IMG/VR virus record: IMGVR_UViG_3300031839_000284
Coordinates: 1-53,154 of that record
Length of the DNA stretch: 53,154 bases
Origin: a virus
Strand: one strand, 5' to 3'
Shown here: positions 21,817 through 29,738 of the stretch, in pieces
Position numbering within the stretch: position 1 is the stretch's first letter
How the letters are laid out: each line of letters begins with the position of its first letter
The notes under the pieces: model-generated
Database searches by the model: none
What the model was told of the DNA's origin: nothing
What the model saw: the letters and a program-made list of their open reading frames with translations, nothing else
Made by a program: the position numbers and the translations under genes

Positions 21817-22735
21817 ACTTACTTTCTCCTTCTATTAAGTCTTCCACCATTGGAAGATTATTATGTTTATACACCGATCGTGTTCGTCCCTCGCCTTTAT
21901 ATATTCGAGAGTATTTATCAAACTCACATAGACCACCTTCGATCTCTCGCATTTCATAATTAGCACCGTTTCTAAAAATAATCGAAGGAGCTAATACTTT
22001 CTTTACTTCTTTAAATAGGTCTTGCATTTCTTTACACCATGGATGGCTTTTACGACTATAGTCTAACGGTCTGCCTGTAAGACGATTAAGTCCTCGCATG
22101 GCTCCTGGACCTGCATTAGCCCAAGTCATAATATCGTTAGCGTTTTCTAATAAATAGGTATGTCTTAAATCAGTAACAACTTCGTAAGCCATAAATGGAC
22201 CCATGTATGGATAATCTCTAAGAATTAACCATGTTGCTTCTAATGAAGATTCACCCTTTACTAAATTCTCATGTAATCTAGATAATATAGATTCTCTAGC
22301 TTTCCAAATATGTGAAACACACTCGGCTACTCCTGTTACTTTATCCATACCGTTTGGTGTTTTAATAATGTAAGCACCCGTGATCCACTTAGGTTGTTTA
22401 GTTATTTCATAAATAGCTTTCTTTCTATTCCACTTACGTAATAAATCATGATCGATTAAAGTTCTCCCTGTTTCTATTAAATTAAACCAACGGAATATAA
22501 TCGTAGCCATAAGAACGTCTTCTTCGTTCCGCATAGGCTCTCTTATATGTGTTCTAAACCAACGTGTTGTACGATCATCTTCTCTAAACACTTGGCAGAA
22601 CTTAAACTCCTGCAAAATTGGATCGTCAGTCCAGGGAGGGGAAAGAACTGCAGATTCTTTTTTAATGCGTATCGACTCACGTTCAGTTTGCCAATAGCAA
22701 TAACGATCCAACTCTGCGGGAATAAACTCAGTCAT
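21803..22735 (-). CDS. hmdU-kinase helical / amino-acid:DNA-transferase-like protein
   Basis: 310 residues with no P-loop. PPWTDDPILQEFKFCQVFRE then DDRTTRWF at the N-terminus, and GPFMAYEVVTDLRHTYLL with WANAGPGAMRGLNRLTGR in the middle, match what I remember of the helical domain PF18723 and the related alpha-glutamyl/putrescinyl thymine pyrophosphorylase (now amino acid:DNA transferase) group. Those proteins replace the pyrophosphate on 5-hydroxymethyl-dU DNA bases by amines in hypermodified phages. Here no separate P-loop kinase domain is visible in the window. Catalytic activity is inferred; family confidence is moderate. Confidence 0.65.
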   Translation of the reverse strand: MTEFIPAELDRYCYWQTERESIRIKKESAVLSPPWTDDPILQEFKFCQVFREDDRTTRWFRTHIREPMRNEEDVLMATIIFRWFNLIETGRTLIDHDLLRKWNRKKAIYEITKQPKWITGAYIIKTPNGMDKVTGVAECVSHIWKARESILSRLHENLVKGESSLEATWLILRDYPYMGPFMAYEVVTDLRHTYLLENANDIMTWANAGPGAMRGLNRLTGRPLDYSRKSHPWCKEMQDLFKEVKKVLAPSIIFRNGANYEMREIEGGLCEFDKYSRIYKGEGRTRSVYKHNNLPMVEDLIEGESKYGNE

Positions 22736-23577
22736 TACTTTTTACGTAACACCCAAGAACAGTTATTAGCGACTTCAGGATAAAACGTGGCGGCAACAAC
22801 TCGTAAAAACTGTCTACCGTATCTGTTTTGTAATTTTTGAAACTGTTCAGGAGTCCATCCTGTTTCAGAATCTTCTTTCATCGCTTTCTTTAAATTAGGT
22901 AATTGTATAAACGTTCCTGTAACGTCTACGATCTCGAAGTTTCTTTCTAATTCTTCTTTTAGTTCTTGAAACCCCCACTCGTATACGTGATCTTCAGGAA
23001 GCTTGTCGTTAGAACCATCGTGGTTAGGAGTAGATACAAAAGCTAACCCATTCGGTCTTATAGCTCTAGCGGCATCATCTAACCATGCACCAATAAACTC
23101 TCTACCCATATGTTCTATAACTTCAGTAGTCCAGAAAAAATCTACGCTTTCATCTTCTAGTTTAAATACAGGATCAACAGTTAAATCTTGTATACGTATT
23201 TCACCGTTAAAGTTCTGAAACCATGTAGAATCAGCTAACTCTCCACCTGCATTAGACCAAAAAGGATTTTCTAATTCACAAGCAGGATCGATATCGTAAC
23301 CATAATACGATCTGATAATATCTGATTTCTTTACAACATAAGCTTTATATAGATTTCTGAGCGTCCAACACTCACCACAACCAACTTCAAATGTATCGAG
23401 TGGTCGACCTAAACGTTTAGCTTCAGCGATACACATAGAAGCGATCTTATCGAATCGACTTATATGAGCAAGTTCATCGGGTCTCCAGTTTGCTAACACA
23501 CCTGCACTAGCTATATCCATTCTAGTATTTTTACTGTCGTTTTCATTAACAGTAAGTTTCTTTCTTATTGATGACAT
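22735..23577 (-). CDS. Class I SAM-dependent methyltransferase
   Basis: 280 residues. Motif I TFEVGCGECWT binds SAM, followed by YYGYDIDPAC as the acidic ribose-binding strand and VDFFWTTEVIEHMG then RPNGLAFVSTPN, the usual arrangement of methyltransferase-11/25 type. No DNA-methyltransferase catalytic motif (NPPY/DPPY or PC) is present, so the substrate is more likely a small molecule, base modification or protein. It shares a base with the upstream stop of the 310-residue gene region. Confidence 0.8.
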   Translation of the reverse strand: MSSIRKKLTVNENDSKNTRMDIASAGVLANWRPDELAHISRFDKIASMCIAEAKRLGRPLDTFEVGCGECWTLRNLYKAYVVKKSDIIRSYYGYDIDPACELENPFWSNAGGELADSTWFQNFNGEIRIQDLTVDPVFKLEDESVDFFWTTEVIEHMGREFIGAWLDDAARAIRPNGLAFVSTPNHDGSNDKLPEDHVYEWGFQELKEELERNFEIVDVTGTFIQLPNLKKAMKEDSETGWTPEQFQKLQNRYGRQFLRVVAATFYPEVANNCSWVLRKK

Positions 23578-23582
23578 TTAAT

Positions 23583-24065
23583 TTACCTCCACCAACTTGG
23601 TTTAGTTCTACCCTTTTCCCACTTAGCGTAATGTTTCTCGTTAATAACGTAATTACGATAAGCTAGAACAGAGTCCTCGTTTTTATATTCGTCAGGCATC
23701 GCTTGAGCAACTGGTGTCATAAGACCTCGAGTAATGTTTTTAGGCATCACATACAAGGCGTCTGACAATTTAGCAAGACTTGCATGAGTCCGTTGGTAAC
23801 GATATGTATATTCGTTACCTAACGCTATAAAATGTTTATAAAGCCAATAATAGTTACCACTGCATTCTCTAGCCCAGATTGTACAGGGATGGTTCATATA
23901 AGCTTTCCTATATAACCCTACACTATCTGCATATTCGTCTCCGTCTAATAAACGGTGAGCTGTACAGAGCATCTGTGCGGTTTCTAATGGCATCTTCACT
24001 AGCATTTTATCTGGTTGCGACTTAGCCGCAATCACAGGATCTTCGTTAAAATAGAATATGTTCAT
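23583..24065 (-). CDS. Conserved phage protein of unknown function
   Basis: 160 residues. NHPCTIWARECSGNYYWLYK, then THASLAKLSDALYVMP and TPVAQAMPDEYKNEDSVLAY followed by RNYV, ending RTKPSWWR. I recall this pattern (H-P-x3-W-x-R...NY-x-WL; AMPDEYK; P-x-W at the end) from many marine and cyanophage genomes without a known function. It has its own cassette promoter and the AGAAAGGAGAAAA leader, and leads the operon that continues into the methyltransferase. Confidence 0.72.
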   Translation of the reverse strand: MNIFYFNEDPVIAAKSQPDKMLVKMPLETAQMLCTAHRLLDGDEYADSVGLYRKAYMNHPCTIWARECSGNYYWLYKHFIALGNEYTYRYQRTHASLAKLSDALYVMPKNITRGLMTPVAQAMPDEYKNEDSVLAYRNYVINEKHYAKWEKGRTKPSWWR

Positions 24066-24101
24066 AATTTTCTCCTTTCTTTAAACATAAATATAAGTAC
24101 C

Positions 24102-24131
24102 TTTATACTTTACTTTTATGTGCAAAGTAAA
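24102..24131 (-). promoter_or_regulatory. Cassette promoter of the modification/replication operon
   Basis: Minus strand TTTACT (24126-24131, in GTGCTTTACTTT), 18 nt, TATAAA (24102-24107). It sits after the UvrD-like gene and should drive 23583 leftwards through polA and beyond. Confidence 0.75.
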
Positions 24132-24137
24132 GCACTT

Positions 24138-25634
24138 TCACATTTGATAGCAGCGTGTTGTTTTAGGCTCTATCAAATACAGGTTTTCTTTTGTTCTTGT
24201 AATACCCACATAGAATACTCTATTTTCCTCATCAGGGTTTTGTTGATAATTTTTATAAACTCTTGTAGTTATATCCGTAAGTAATACAACGTTGGTAGCT
24301 TCTCCACCTTTAGCCGCATGAATCGTAGATAATCTGATACGTGGTTGTTTAGTAATCTTTTCTCCTCTACGTAACATAGCTCGTATGTAACTAATATCTT
24401 TAGGACTTAATAATGTAAAAACATCGTACCAATGACCATCAGGCAAGTCTGGAAGATGACTTTTCAGATCTTCGTACTGTAAAACTAAATCAGTATCTAA
24501 TAAATCAAGTTTCTTAGGTGTTTTAACTTTGATATATTTTAGAATGTTTGCACATTCAGCCAAGGTTACTGTTTGACCTTTACGTAATCGTTCCCAATAG
24601 ATAACTGCTCTAACCTTTGCCTCTGAAATAGACGGTCGACCTTTAACTTCGAAAAACCATCCTTCGTTTCTACAATACTCATCAACGCTTTCTAATAAAT
24701 AATTTGTTCTAGCTAACACTAACCACTCACCTTGATCCATGTTTACCTGTTCTATCGTAGCTTCCCAACGTACCAAACCTTCATCTGTTCTAGGTTTCCA
24801 TTCTTTATAAATACGCGAACCTACTTGACCTATACATCGACTAGCAACTTTATGTACAGAAGACGGTACTCGATAAGATTGTTTTAGTATCATAGCGTCG
24901 GTAGAATTTTTTATCAAATACTCAACATCCGCTCCCGCCCAACGATAGATCGCTTGGTCATCATCTCCTGCTACGTATATCTTTTTGGCTTTTTCTGCTA
25001 ACTTACGCACCACCGCCCACTGCAAAGGAGAAAGGTCTTGTGCTTCATCTACGAACATAACATCTAATACAGGTACATCACCATCAACTAAAAAGTTTTG
25101 TAACATATCTGTATAATCAACAAGCAACCGATCTTCTTTAAATAACTTCAATCCTCGAGCGAAACGTTCTAGCTCGAACCAACCGACCGCATCTTCAACC
25201 TCGTGCCATTGTTCTTTTAGTGGTACGTCTCTCATCCTAGCTAAGTTTTCTATAAAGGCTAGACGATCATCATGAGTCATACCGAATAAATGACCATCAT
25301 CGGAAGTTGTTCTGCCTGTGAGTTTTAAATTAAGTTTTTCGTTTAGGTCTGAGATGTCTGAATTACTTACTACGCTTTCTCTAGTAAGTCCTAGTTGTCT
25401 AAAAGCTAATGAATGTAGAGTACGGAAAAATGGCAGTTGTTTATTAGTAATACTAAAACGATTCATGGCTCTTTCTTTACCTTCATTTACTGCTTTTTTA
25501 GTAAACGTGAAGAAACCAATACGTTCAGGTTCAGTACCGTTTTCTAGTTCGTCTTCGATTAAGCCAAGGAGTGTGCTAGTTTTCCCTGTTCCTGGAGGTC
25601 CAAGGATCACTTGCGTATGGCTAGGTAAGGTCAT
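24138..25634 (-). CDS. UvrD/Rep-like superfamily 1 helicase
   Basis: 498 residues. In order: motif I GPPGTGKT (about 13-20), FFTFTKKAVNE (Ia), motif II VDEAQDLS, motif III AGDDDQAIYRWAGAD, motif IV QSYRVPSSVH, motif V TIHAAKGGEATNVVLL, motif VI VFYVGITRTKENLYL. It is shorter than UvrD (about 720) and lacks the large 2B insert. A 3'-5' unwinding enzyme, probably the replicative or repair helicase here since no DnaB-type helicase is present. ATGA overlap with the AlkB-like gene. Confidence 0.92.
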   Translation of the reverse strand: MTLPSHTQVILGPPGTGKTSTLLGLIEDELENGTEPERIGFFTFTKKAVNEGKERAMNRFSITNKQLPFFRTLHSLAFRQLGLTRESVVSNSDISDLNEKLNLKLTGRTTSDDGHLFGMTHDDRLAFIENLARMRDVPLKEQWHEVEDAVGWFELERFARGLKLFKEDRLLVDYTDMLQNFLVDGDVPVLDVMFVDEAQDLSPLQWAVVRKLAEKAKKIYVAGDDDQAIYRWAGADVEYLIKNSTDAMILKQSYRVPSSVHKVASRCIGQVGSRIYKEWKPRTDEGLVRWEATIEQVNMDQGEWLVLARTNYLLESVDEYCRNEGWFFEVKGRPSISEAKVRAVIYWERLRKGQTVTLAECANILKYIKVKTPKKLDLLDTDLVLQYEDLKSHLPDLPDGHWYDVFTLLSPKDISYIRAMLRRGEKITKQPRIRLSTIHAAKGGEATNVVLLTDITTRVYKNYQQNPDEENRVFYVGITRTKENLYLIEPKTTRCYQM

Positions 25635-26209
25635 AAACCACTTCTAAAAGTTAAATTAACTCTTTCTTCTGCTCCTACTAAATCAGGAACAGCATGAGTA
25701 GCTTTCATCTGTGAGTATCCATCGAACATAATTACATCACCGTGCTCAAGAAGATATAACTTCTCATCTTTTATAAAATTTTCCTTAAAATCTACATCAC
25801 TGGTATTTGTATGTCGTTTTATATTATTTTGATAAGTTCTCCAAGCAAAAACTCTAGGTGCACCAAAACTTAAAGAAACAACCACGTCATCAAGAGTAGG
25901 TACAGTATCGCTGTGGTGAGGTATACCTTTATCATCAGGATAAAAACCACATAAACAAAAAGTAAATTTGATTTCTTTATTAAAAACTCTAGAAGCTACA
26001 TCTTCTGCCGCAACCTTAATTAATTGCATTTTATGAGTCCATGGTTCAGGCTCATATAACTTACCTGCATAATTAAAAGTTGAATCACCAAATCCACGAG
26101 TCGGTCGACCTTTAACCATCGTGCCTTCGAACATACGTTCACGAGGATCGTCCCACTTATCTATCCCGTGTTCGAACTCTGCAAAAATATGTTTGATATG
26201 TTTAATCAC
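25631..26209 (-). CDS. AlkB-like 2-oxoglutarate/Fe(II) dioxygenase
   Basis: 192 residues. IPHHSDTVP gives the iron-binding HxD, THAVP the second histidine, and RVNLTFR the arginine pair that binds 2-oxoglutarate; GDVIMFDGYSQ lies between, typical of AlkB homologues. AlkB enzymes remove alkyl groups from DNA or RNA bases; related phage dioxygenases can hydroxylate bases. Near the DNA-modification genes either repair or modification is possible. ATGA overlaps on both sides. Confidence 0.88.
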   Translation of the reverse strand: MIKHIKHIFAEFEHGIDKWDDPRERMFEGTMVKGRPTRGFGDSTFNYAGKLYEPEPWTHKMQLIKVAAEDVASRVFNKEIKFTFCLCGFYPDDKGIPHHSDTVPTLDDVVVSLSFGAPRVFAWRTYQNNIKRHTNTSDVDFKENFIKDEKLYLLEHGDVIMFDGYSQMKATHAVPDLVGAEERVNLTFRSGL

Positions 26210-27729
26210 AATAAGTTATCGTTAAATTCTGGTAAATCATGTGGTTCGTCTTGAGCTTTAAATTCTTCTATATACCAAACGTTTACTCCTCGTCCTTTTA
26301 TGTTAAAGAAGTGTGGTTCTCCATGTAATTGTTTTAGTTTAGATGTTAAATTATTTCTTTGATAGTCTTTAAAGTTATGTCGATGTAAATATTCCATTAA
26401 ATCACCAAGTCGGAAATAAGTTTTACCATTATCTGTCCATGGTTTATGTAATAAAAGCTCATCACGTTCTCTCGCAGGTCGTTCTGTACAAAAATTCTCT
26501 AATAGTTCTAAAAAGTGCCCTTCTGTGGAACTTTCTTTAGGAACTTCGACCACGGTTAACGCATCTAGGAGCTGCTGGATGATCTGTCTCCAGACGTTTT
26601 CCTTAACCTTCTGAGGTATCTTATTTAGAGCATCCATACACTTTCTTTGAAATCTGTTTTGATTTAGTAAGTCATCTGTCTCTAATTCTAACCTGCCGCC
26701 TTCTACATCCAGGAACCAAATCGGTGGTTCACTATCTTGTTTGGTTAAATTACTAAATAACGGTGTACCGCCATTAGCACCAATCCCATATTTACGTGTT
26801 CGACATAGCGGACTATTACAATGACTAGCTATTGGCTGATCATTACATTTATAAAAGTAATCTTTACGTTGTACTTGCTTACCGACGGTCAACACTTCTT
26901 GTGCTCCTAGCGGTGGTTGCATATATTTTATATTTACATCCTCTAATCTTTTTTCCCAATCGTCAGGAAATTTCTTTCTAAGAAATACTCCTACATTAAA
27001 TAATCCTGAATTACGCGTACCTTTAGGAAACCCCTGTACGATTAAATGTTGTATACATGGGGGTGATTGATCTAACCAATCAATAGCTTCGTTTAATGGA
27101 CTGGCTTCTAATTTTTCTAACTGGTTTGCAGTTAAGGCTAGTTCAGATGCGAAGTTAAGGAACTCTTCTGGAGTTAATGCTCCACCGTCTCTACCGTAAG
27201 CATAACGTGTTGAGTTCTCTCCTCCGAAGTAAGGCATATTTAACGTGCTACCTCTATCACCACGTTCTAATAACAGTTGTGTTTGTTTAGGAAATATCTC
27301 TGCTTGACCGTAGCCGATTGCTGCGGCTAATTGTCTAAGCTTTCGTTGTAGCATCGAAGCCGCAACAGGTTCTTGTAGGAAGATATAGATATGTGCTCCT
27401 CCGCTTTTACTTCGACAAAGTATTAGAGGTAATTCTTGTTTAGCTAGTTTCTTAGAAAGGTCTTTTAAATCTAGTTGATACTCATCAACATCGATCGCTC
27501 CCCAAACACAGCTATTGTTTTCATCTATCGCTACAATCCCTACGCTTTGACGACCTGACAAGTGGTCATCCCACAGCTTCAGAAGATCTTTATCAGATAA
27601 CTCCTTAGATATGGTAATGTTTTTACCACTTGCCTTGCCATCCTCTCGAGTTTCATCACTTGCGGTAAACGTACCGTAAGCTTTCCGCAATCCAGCATAG
27701 CGTGTAGCAAATTTCTCTGCTAACGACAT
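26206..27729 (-). CDS. Archaeo-eukaryotic primase (AEP) family protein
   Basis: 507 residues. GAIDVDEYQ (Asp80, Asp82) is the metal-binding hhDhDh motif, RSKSGGAHIYIFL carries the s-x-H nucleotide motif (His113), followed by QAEIFPKQTQ; this matches the primase domain of TOTE-type and phage PrimPol proteins. A C-terminal cysteine cluster CNDQPIASHCNSPLCRTRKY (about 297-316) may bind zinc. No helicase motor is fused. It likely makes primers for PolA. The end is coupled to the AlkB-like gene. Confidence 0.85.
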   Translation of the reverse strand: MSLAEKFATRYAGLRKAYGTFTASDETREDGKASGKNITISKELSDKDLLKLWDDHLSGRQSVGIVAIDENNSCVWGAIDVDEYQLDLKDLSKKLAKQELPLILCRSKSGGAHIYIFLQEPVAASMLQRKLRQLAAAIGYGQAEIFPKQTQLLLERGDRGSTLNMPYFGGENSTRYAYGRDGGALTPEEFLNFASELALTANQLEKLEASPLNEAIDWLDQSPPCIQHLIVQGFPKGTRNSGLFNVGVFLRKKFPDDWEKRLEDVNIKYMQPPLGAQEVLTVGKQVQRKDYFYKCNDQPIASHCNSPLCRTRKYGIGANGGTPLFSNLTKQDSEPPIWFLDVEGGRLELETDDLLNQNRFQRKCMDALNKIPQKVKENVWRQIIQQLLDALTVVEVPKESSTEGHFLELLENFCTERPARERDELLLHKPWTDNGKTYFRLGDLMEYLHRHNFKDYQRNNLTSKLKQLHGEPHFFNIKGRGVNVWYIEEFKAQDEPHDLPEFNDNLL

Positions 27730-27743
27730 AAAACCCCTCCTTG

Positions 27744-28529
27744 TTAGATTGCGTCGTCAAACGTAGTATCTTTTACGTCATCTCTTTGATGTTCCTCTTT
27801 AACTTGAACGTCTCCTGCTCTTGCCGCAGACATAAAGTCTTTAGCCATCATTGCAATAGGCATCTCTGTAGCACCTTCTTGGTTAACAGAATATCCGTTC
27901 CAACTACCTTTATCGTTAGACTGTGTAGTTGTAGTAAGTCTATAAGTATAAGCAAACATTGGTGCTTCTACAGACTCACCTTTACTGTTTTCTACTCTAG
28001 CCATTCTTAACATCGTTAACCATTTTCTAGCTACACCTAATTGTGTAGAAGTAAACGTTACTACAGCCTGTTGTGGAGAACCACCTTCTAATACTAAAAC
28101 GAAAAACTGTGCAGTTTCTACAATCTCGTTACCGTCTGGCGTATATGACCGTCTAGTTTCAGGATCTTTAGTACATTTAGATAAGATAGAAATGTCATGG
28201 TTAGCGTTTACTAAACCACCACCTTTCTCTCTAGGAATCCATTCGATGTACTTTTTGTTATAAGCACACGGAACAATTAATATTCCTTTTTCTCCGTCGT
28301 GGGCTTCACCTGTTACAGTGTTATACAGATCACCTGCACTCGCACCTTGTACATAACTACCGTGTTGTTTTTGTAGTTGTGGTGACATGGGTTGAAGAAC
28401 TCTTATAAAGGGGATCGCAAAATCCTCTGTAGTTGTTTCTTCTAGTCCTGTACCGCCTGACAATAAAGTATCGTCAAAAGTGCTGATAGCGGTATTAGAT
28501 GTTTCAGCTATATCTTTTTTATCTGTCAT
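27744..28529 (-). CDS. Probable single-stranded DNA-binding protein
   Basis: 261 residues. A beta-rich core (FAIPFIRVLQPMSPQLQKQH; AQFFVLVLEGG; VTFTSTQLGVARKWL) and a long acidic tail ending KDTTFDDAI, similar in kind to SSB and T7 gp2.5 tips that recruit replication proteins. In marine podoviruses a protein of this look sits by the primase. The fold is not proven by eye. AAGGATTAATT before the ATG; follows the 190-residue gene by 2 nt. Confidence 0.6.
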   Translation of the reverse strand: MTDKKDIAETSNTAISTFDDTLLSGGTGLEETTTEDFAIPFIRVLQPMSPQLQKQHGSYVQGASAGDLYNTVTGEAHDGEKGILIVPCAYNKKYIEWIPREKGGGLVNANHDISILSKCTKDPETRRSYTPDGNEIVETAQFFVLVLEGGSPQQAVVTFTSTQLGVARKWLTMLRMARVENSKGESVEAPMFAYTYRLTTTTQSNDKGSWNGYSVNQEGATEMPIAMMAKDFMSAARAGDVQVKEEHQRDDVKDTTFDDAI

Positions 28530-28531
28530 AA

Positions 28532-29104
28532 TTAATCCTTTTTAATGGTTGCTTTAGTACCTATATAGATACCAAATGGTTCGGTTGGTATATCGTTACC
28601 CGAAGTAAACTGCTCTTTTACAAAAGCTTTTAATGTACTCGGATGAACACTCTGTCGCACTTCTGGTGATAGACCTCTAGATTGCAGAGCCGAAACAGTT
28701 TCGTCTACGACTGTGCTTTCCTCACGTCCGAACTTTAAAAGAACCTCGTTCTTTATAAGTCCTTCGTGACCGTTTTCTACTAACCACTGATATGCTACTT
28801 CTTGGTTTGCCTTCGATATGTGAGCGTTATAGAACTCATTAATAGAGATTTTCTCTCCAGTACTAAGTACTATTTGATTAAGACCTGCTGCTTGCATCGC
28901 GTCAGGTAGTTCTTGCTCCGAAGTTAAACGAAGTTCTTCTTTCTTAGCTTTGAGATCTTCTTCTAACGTGGCTACTTGCCTAGCTAGTTGAAGTTGTTTC
29001 TTAGCTAAGTTAGAAACAATATTAAGTTCTCCGTCAGATACTTCATTCGTCCATTCTTCAACGGATTCCGTACCGACTAAGTCCTCAAAAGTTGGTTTAT
29101 TCAT
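28532..29104 (-). CDS. Conserved phage replication-region protein
   Basis: 190 residues: helical start with a coiled coil (about 28-62, SNLAKKQLQLARQVATLEED), then LNQIVLSTGEKISINEFYNA with HISK and a QWLVENGHEGLIKNEV segment, ending in an ordered IYIGTKATIKK. I recall this arrangement next to SSB-like genes in marine phages, without a function. Leader AGAAAGGAGAAATAG before the ATG; 8-nt overlap with its upstream neighbour. Confidence 0.7.
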   Translation of the reverse strand: MNKPTFEDLVGTESVEEWTNEVSDGELNIVSNLAKKQLQLARQVATLEEDLKAKKEELRLTSEQELPDAMQAAGLNQIVLSTGEKISINEFYNAHISKANQEVAYQWLVENGHEGLIKNEVLLKFGREESTVVDETVSALQSRGLSPEVRQSVHPSTLKAFVKEQFTSGNDIPTEPFGIYIGTKATIKKD

Positions 29105-29423
29105 CTATTTCTCCTTTCTGATGTAGATCGATATCAACAGGATAGTATAAACTTTCCTGTCGATCCCACTTTAATATACTATATCTACCTCGGTTATAAA
29201 ATGCAGCGATAGAACACGCTACGCCAATGGCGGCAGGATCGCCTATTAATAATAAGTAATCTCCTTCTTTGAAGTCCTGTAAGAGTTTTTTCATCCTACG
29301 AACAGAGGGAGCAGCACTTAACATAATTTGTGTGTTAGAGGGTAACAGAACTTGAAAATCACCATAGCTTCTAGCCGAGGCAATGTTACGTCCTGGAATC
29401 TCTTGTACGACATATACTGTCAC
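29097..29423 (-). CDS. Conserved small phage protein
   Basis: 108 residues beginning at a GTG (the codon at 29421-29423), about 8 nt after AGAAAGGAGAAA; no suitable ATG exists. Contains VQEIPGRNIASARSYGDFQV and GDYLLLIGDPAAIGVACSIA, a sequence style seen in marine phages near replication genes, function unknown. First gene of the leftward replication operon; promoter at 29457-29485. Confidence 0.72.
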   Translation of the reverse strand: MTVYVVQEIPGRNIASARSYGDFQVLLPSNTQIMLSAAPSVRRMKKLLQDFKEGDYLLLIGDPAAIGVACSIAAFYNRGRYSILKWDRQESLYYPVDIDLHQKGEIDE

Positions 29424-29456
29424 TTTTTTTTCTCCTTTCTTATTTCTAGAACTTAA

Positions 29457-29485
29457 ATAATATCTAGCAATACCGACAAAGTAAA
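29457..29485 (-). promoter_or_regulatory. Cassette promoter of the replication operon
   Basis: Minus strand TTTACT (29480-29485, in GCTTTACTTT), 17 nt, TATTAT (29457-29462), then the AGAAAGGAGAAA leader and a GTG start. It points away from the SNF2 control region. Confidence 0.72.
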
Positions 29486-29655
29486 GCTATTAGTTATATA
29501 GTAGTTTTAAGAATAAAAAAGTTTATAGGAAAAACTTTTTGAAAACTACTAATATCGGTAATAATCTAATAGATTTTTAAACAAAACCAGTGTTTAAGAG
29601 TGTTACAGTCTATTAGATTGTACGATTCAATCTATTAGAAACTACTAATTCTATT

Positions 29656-29673
29656 AGAGGGCATGAGAAAACT
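29656..29673 (+). repeat. 18-mer, inverted copy of 7803-7820
   Basis: AGAGGGCATGAGAAAACT, an exact reverse complement of the element before terS, 65 nt before the SNF2 start. Confidence 0.85.
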
Positions 29674-29687
29674 TTTTAGTTTGGGGC

Positions 29688-29715
29688 TTTTTATAAGTAA
29701 ATTGTAATATATAAT
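29688..29715 (+). promoter_or_regulatory. Plus-strand promoter candidate
   Basis: TTTTTA (29688-29693, in GCTTTTTATA), 16 nt, TATAAT (29710-29715). It is the only cassette-like promoter on the plus strand, 24 nt before the SNF2 ATG. Confidence 0.55.
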
Positions 29716-29738
29716 GGGAACTAGAAATTAGAAAGAAT

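Larger units (their letters stand above)
29486..29738 (+). promoter_or_regulatory. Control region upstream of the SNF2 gene, copy B
   Basis: Reading toward the gene: AAAAAAGTTT, GGAAAAACTTTTTG, TACTAATATC (29547-29556), CTAATAGATTT, CTATTAGATTG, ATCTATTAGAAACTAC, ATTCTATTAGAGGGCATGAG, the 18-mer shared with 7803-7820, then ATTGTAATA. The order and spacing match copy A before terS (TACTAATATC to 18-mer about 100-111 nt; 18-mer to start codon 61-66 nt). Confidence 0.65.
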
